Assembly (NCBI RefSeq): GCF_000682695.1 | Contig: NZ_AWFG01000002.1 | Span: 45,449-109,448, forward strand | DNA from: Hyphomonas chukchiensis | Lineage (GTDB): Bacteria; Pseudomonadota; Alphaproteobacteria; Caulobacterales; Hyphomonadaceae | Direction of reading: 5' to 3' | Length of the DNA stretch: 64,000 nt | In this document: piece after piece, positions 62,552-64,000 of the stretch | Layout: the number at the start of each line of letters is the position of its first letter | Position numbering within the stretch: the first letter of the stretch is position 1 | Notes under the pieces: model-generated | What the model saw: the letters and a program-made list of their open reading frames with translations, nothing else | Told to the model about the DNA's origin: nothing | The model's database searches: none | Position numbers and translations under genes: made by a program

Positions 62552-63025
62552 CTAGAGGCCGTAGCCGGGCTGCGCCGTCAGAACGATGTCGACGCGGCGT
62601 GCCAGTGGGGCGTTGGTGCCTGCAGGCATGGCCACATCGACCTTGGGTGAGATATCAGTGTGGACTTCACGTGCCTGGATGCCGCGGGCGTTGAAGGCAT
62701 CCAGAACAGCTTGAGCTCGGGCTTCCGACAGGTCGGCCAGATCTTCGTCGTCATGGGCTTCTTCAGACACGACTTCAGCATTGATTTCAGTTACAGCGCA
62801 CCCGGCGAGCCGGTCGCTGGCCGCATTCACTGCACGCATCGAATAAGAGGAGAGCATGGATTCATAGGCCGAGAAATAAACGGACATACTGACATCTTCA
62901 CAGGACTTGGCGTGAGATATGTCGGCCGGTTGGGTCGGCGGAGCAGGCGCCACCTCGGCAAAGGCCGGGGCCTGCATAACGGCGGCGACAGTCAAACCGG
63001 CGAGGGCGATCATCGAGCGTTTCAT
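62552..63025 (-). CDS. Small exported OmpA-like protein
   Basis: 157 residues from the ATG at 63025, with AAGGAAT eight bases before. The leader MKRSMIALAGLTVAAVMQAPAFA ends near AFA. The rest looks like a divergent OmpA C-terminal (peptidoglycan-binding) domain: MSVYFSAYESMLSSYSMRAVNAAS, then LSEARAQAVLDAFNARGI and RRVDIVL near the end. Two cysteines (CEDV, GCAV) may pair. A periplasmic or envelope role is likely. The terminator lies 60 bases after the stop. Confidence 0.68.
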   Translation of the reverse strand: MKRSMIALAGLTVAAVMQAPAFAEVAPAPPTQPADISHAKSCEDVSMSVYFSAYESMLSSYSMRAVNAASDRLAGCAVTEINAEVVSEEAHDDEDLADLSEARAQAVLDAFNARGIQAREVHTDISPKVDVAMPAGTNAPLARRVDIVLTAQPGYGL

Positions 63026-63231
63026 AGTGTATTCCTTCATGCACTTATCGTTGTTGGTACTGGATCTACGCATGAAATGGGGCCGAAACGTGCAAGCCGT
63101 TGGGCGAATGGGGCGGTTGCAAGGTGATTGCGAGAATTTGGTCTGCCACCGAAATGATAGCGCAATCAGAAAATGCGGTCAGGCTGCCGCAGGGGCATTG
63201 CTTTCTAATGCTGCGGTGCAACATATGGCGC

Positions 63232-63846
63232 ATGGACAACCGGGCGATCTATACGAGCCTCAAGACAGGCAAGCGCATCTATCTGAGGCCCATCCGGCCG
63301 CAGGACAGCCTGCGTATACGCGATACAATCGCGAACCTGTCAGAGCAGTCGAGATATTATCGCTTCTTTTCAGGGATGAAGAAGGTGCCGGAGCCTGTGT
63401 TACAGCGCCTTGTCGCTGTGGACGGCGTCAACCATCTTGCCTGGGGCGCGCTGGATCTTGGTGAGCATGACCTGCCTGCCATCGGCGTGATTCGCGTGGT
63501 GCGGGATCCCGAATCGGGCGTTGCAGAGCTTGCCATCGCCACATTGGACGCTTTCCACAATACCGGACTTGCGCGCATCCTGATGGCCGTGATCATCTGT
63601 GACTGCCTGCAAGCAGGGATCGACACGATGCAGGCGAATGTGCTTGCCGAGAACAAGAAGGCGCGCGCGCTTTTCAAGACATTTGGCGGTGTCTGCACCC
63701 ATTCAGACGGTGCCTACCTGACCTACACGCTGGATGTCGCAAAGATGGACGCCCTGATTCACGGTGTCGACATACCCGAAGCCGTCAGCGATGTGTTCCA
63801 CGCTTTTGACCGGTTCAATGCCTATAAGCCCCGTTTGGCCGGCTAA
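63232..63846 (+). CDS. GNAT family N-acetyltransferase
   Basis: 204 residues from the ATG at 63232 (MDNRAIYTSLKTG); an ATG at 63208 adds eight residues. RIYLRPIRPQDSLRIRDTI and LSEQSRYYRFF are the opening, and AELAIATLDAFHNTGLARILMAVII contains the CoA loop, though the usual R/Q-x-x-G-x-G is changed to HNTGLA. ENKKARALFKTFGGV is the last helix and strand. The substrate is unknown. No strong ribosome site is seen for either start. Confidence 0.78.
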   Translation: MDNRAIYTSLKTGKRIYLRPIRPQDSLRIRDTIANLSEQSRYYRFFSGMKKVPEPVLQRLVAVDGVNHLAWGALDLGEHDLPAIGVIRVVRDPESGVAELAIATLDAFHNTGLARILMAVIICDCLQAGIDTMQANVLAENKKARALFKTFGGVCTHSDGAYLTYTLDVAKMDALIHGVDIPEAVSDVFHAFDRFNAYKPRLAG

Positions 63847-63913
63847 GTCAGCGCGTCGCATAAACCTGACTTGCGCCCGCGCGCTGATCGAAGTAGTGAC
63901 ACCCTCTCCAGCC

Positions 63914-63989
63914 GCCGGTTTAGCTCAGCTGGTAGAGCATCTGATTTGTAATCAGAGGGTCGGGAGTTCGAGTCTCTCAACCGGCACCA
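63914..63989 (+). tRNA. tRNA-Thr (anticodon TGT)
   Basis: The acceptor stem GCCGGTT pairs with AACCGGC. The anticodon loop TTTGTAA sits on TCTGA/TCAGA, giving anticodon TGT for ACA codons. The T-loop stem is GGGAG/CTCTC around TTCGAGT, and CCA is encoded at the 3' end. Confidence 0.95.
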
Positions 63990-64000
63990 CTGGAAACAAG

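Overview
The window reads as ordinary chromosome from a GC-rich alphaproteobacterium. Hyphomonadaceae or a close relative (Hyphomonas, Henriciella type) is my best guess. It rests on the UrcA and DUF2165 small proteins, a Mg-type HemB lacking the zinc cysteines, an endonuclease-type MutL, standalone PilZ and YceI proteins, and the xseB-ispA-dxs gene order. This is inference from family content, not a database match. I see about 60 protein genes, one tRNA-Thr at the right edge, five hairpin terminators, no rRNA, no CRISPR array and no recognisable insertion sequence or prophage.

Layout. 1-2.8 kb: the end of a DUF389 membrane protein, two tandem DUF1801 proteins, a GNAT acetyltransferase and a flavodoxin-like protein. 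2.9-6.9 kb: a cysteine-rich Sel1-repeat exported protein followed directly by a large exported protein I cannot assign. 6.9-10.1 kb: nitroreductase, GMC oxidoreductase and an AraC regulator. 10.1-13.2 kb: sparse DNA with palindromes, an orphan small protein, a UrcA protein, and a cytochrome c'/cytochrome b561 pair. 13.2-20 kb: a winged-helix/TolB-like/TPR regulator, a diiron-type hydrolase divergent from a TetR regulator, small proteins, hemB and a GNAT protein. 19.8-26.6 kb: an acyl-CoA dehydrogenase and a 3-hydroxyisobutyryl-CoA hydrolase that fit valine breakdown, with a large zinc metalloprotease, a TauD-type dioxygenase and a PilZ protein between them. 26.6-32.8 kb: DUF805 fusion, MarR regulator, predicted outer-membrane protein, cytochrome c, mutL and an FMN hydroxy-acid dehydrogenase.

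32.8-36 kb: a DUF1800/DUF1501 secreted pair with a 20-proline linker. 36.4-43.7 kb: EEP-fold hydrolase, ChaN-like lipoprotein, FAD-linked oxidase coupled to a PaiB-like protein, threonylcarbamoyl-AMP synthase, and a b561-YceI fusion next to a separate YceI lipoprotein. 43.8-50.5 kb: a large acyl-CoA dehydrogenase, MFS exporter, RluF-like pseudouridine synthase, gluconokinase, metallo-beta-lactamase-fold protein and signal peptidase I. 50.6-54.4 kb: histidine phosphatase, xseB, ispA and dxs, the isoprenoid precursor core. 54.5-55.9 kb: two paralogous lipoproteins ending at a strong terminator. 56-60.6 kb: AMP-dependent acyl-CoA ligase, DUF938 methyltransferase, M19 dipeptidase and an e(P4)-like phosphatase. 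60.6-64 kb: metG, an OmpA-like small protein, a GNAT protein and tRNA-Thr.

Themes are electron transfer and redox (two b561 proteins, cytochromes c and c', YceI, flavoproteins), branched-chain and fatty acyl-CoA catabolism, isoprenoid supply and envelope maintenance. I found no clear new defence or mobile system. The least explained parts are the exported Sel1/unknown pair (2966-6849), the palindrome cluster near 10.3 kb, the paralogous lipoprotein pair (54.5-55.9 kb) and the DUF1800/DUF1501 pair.
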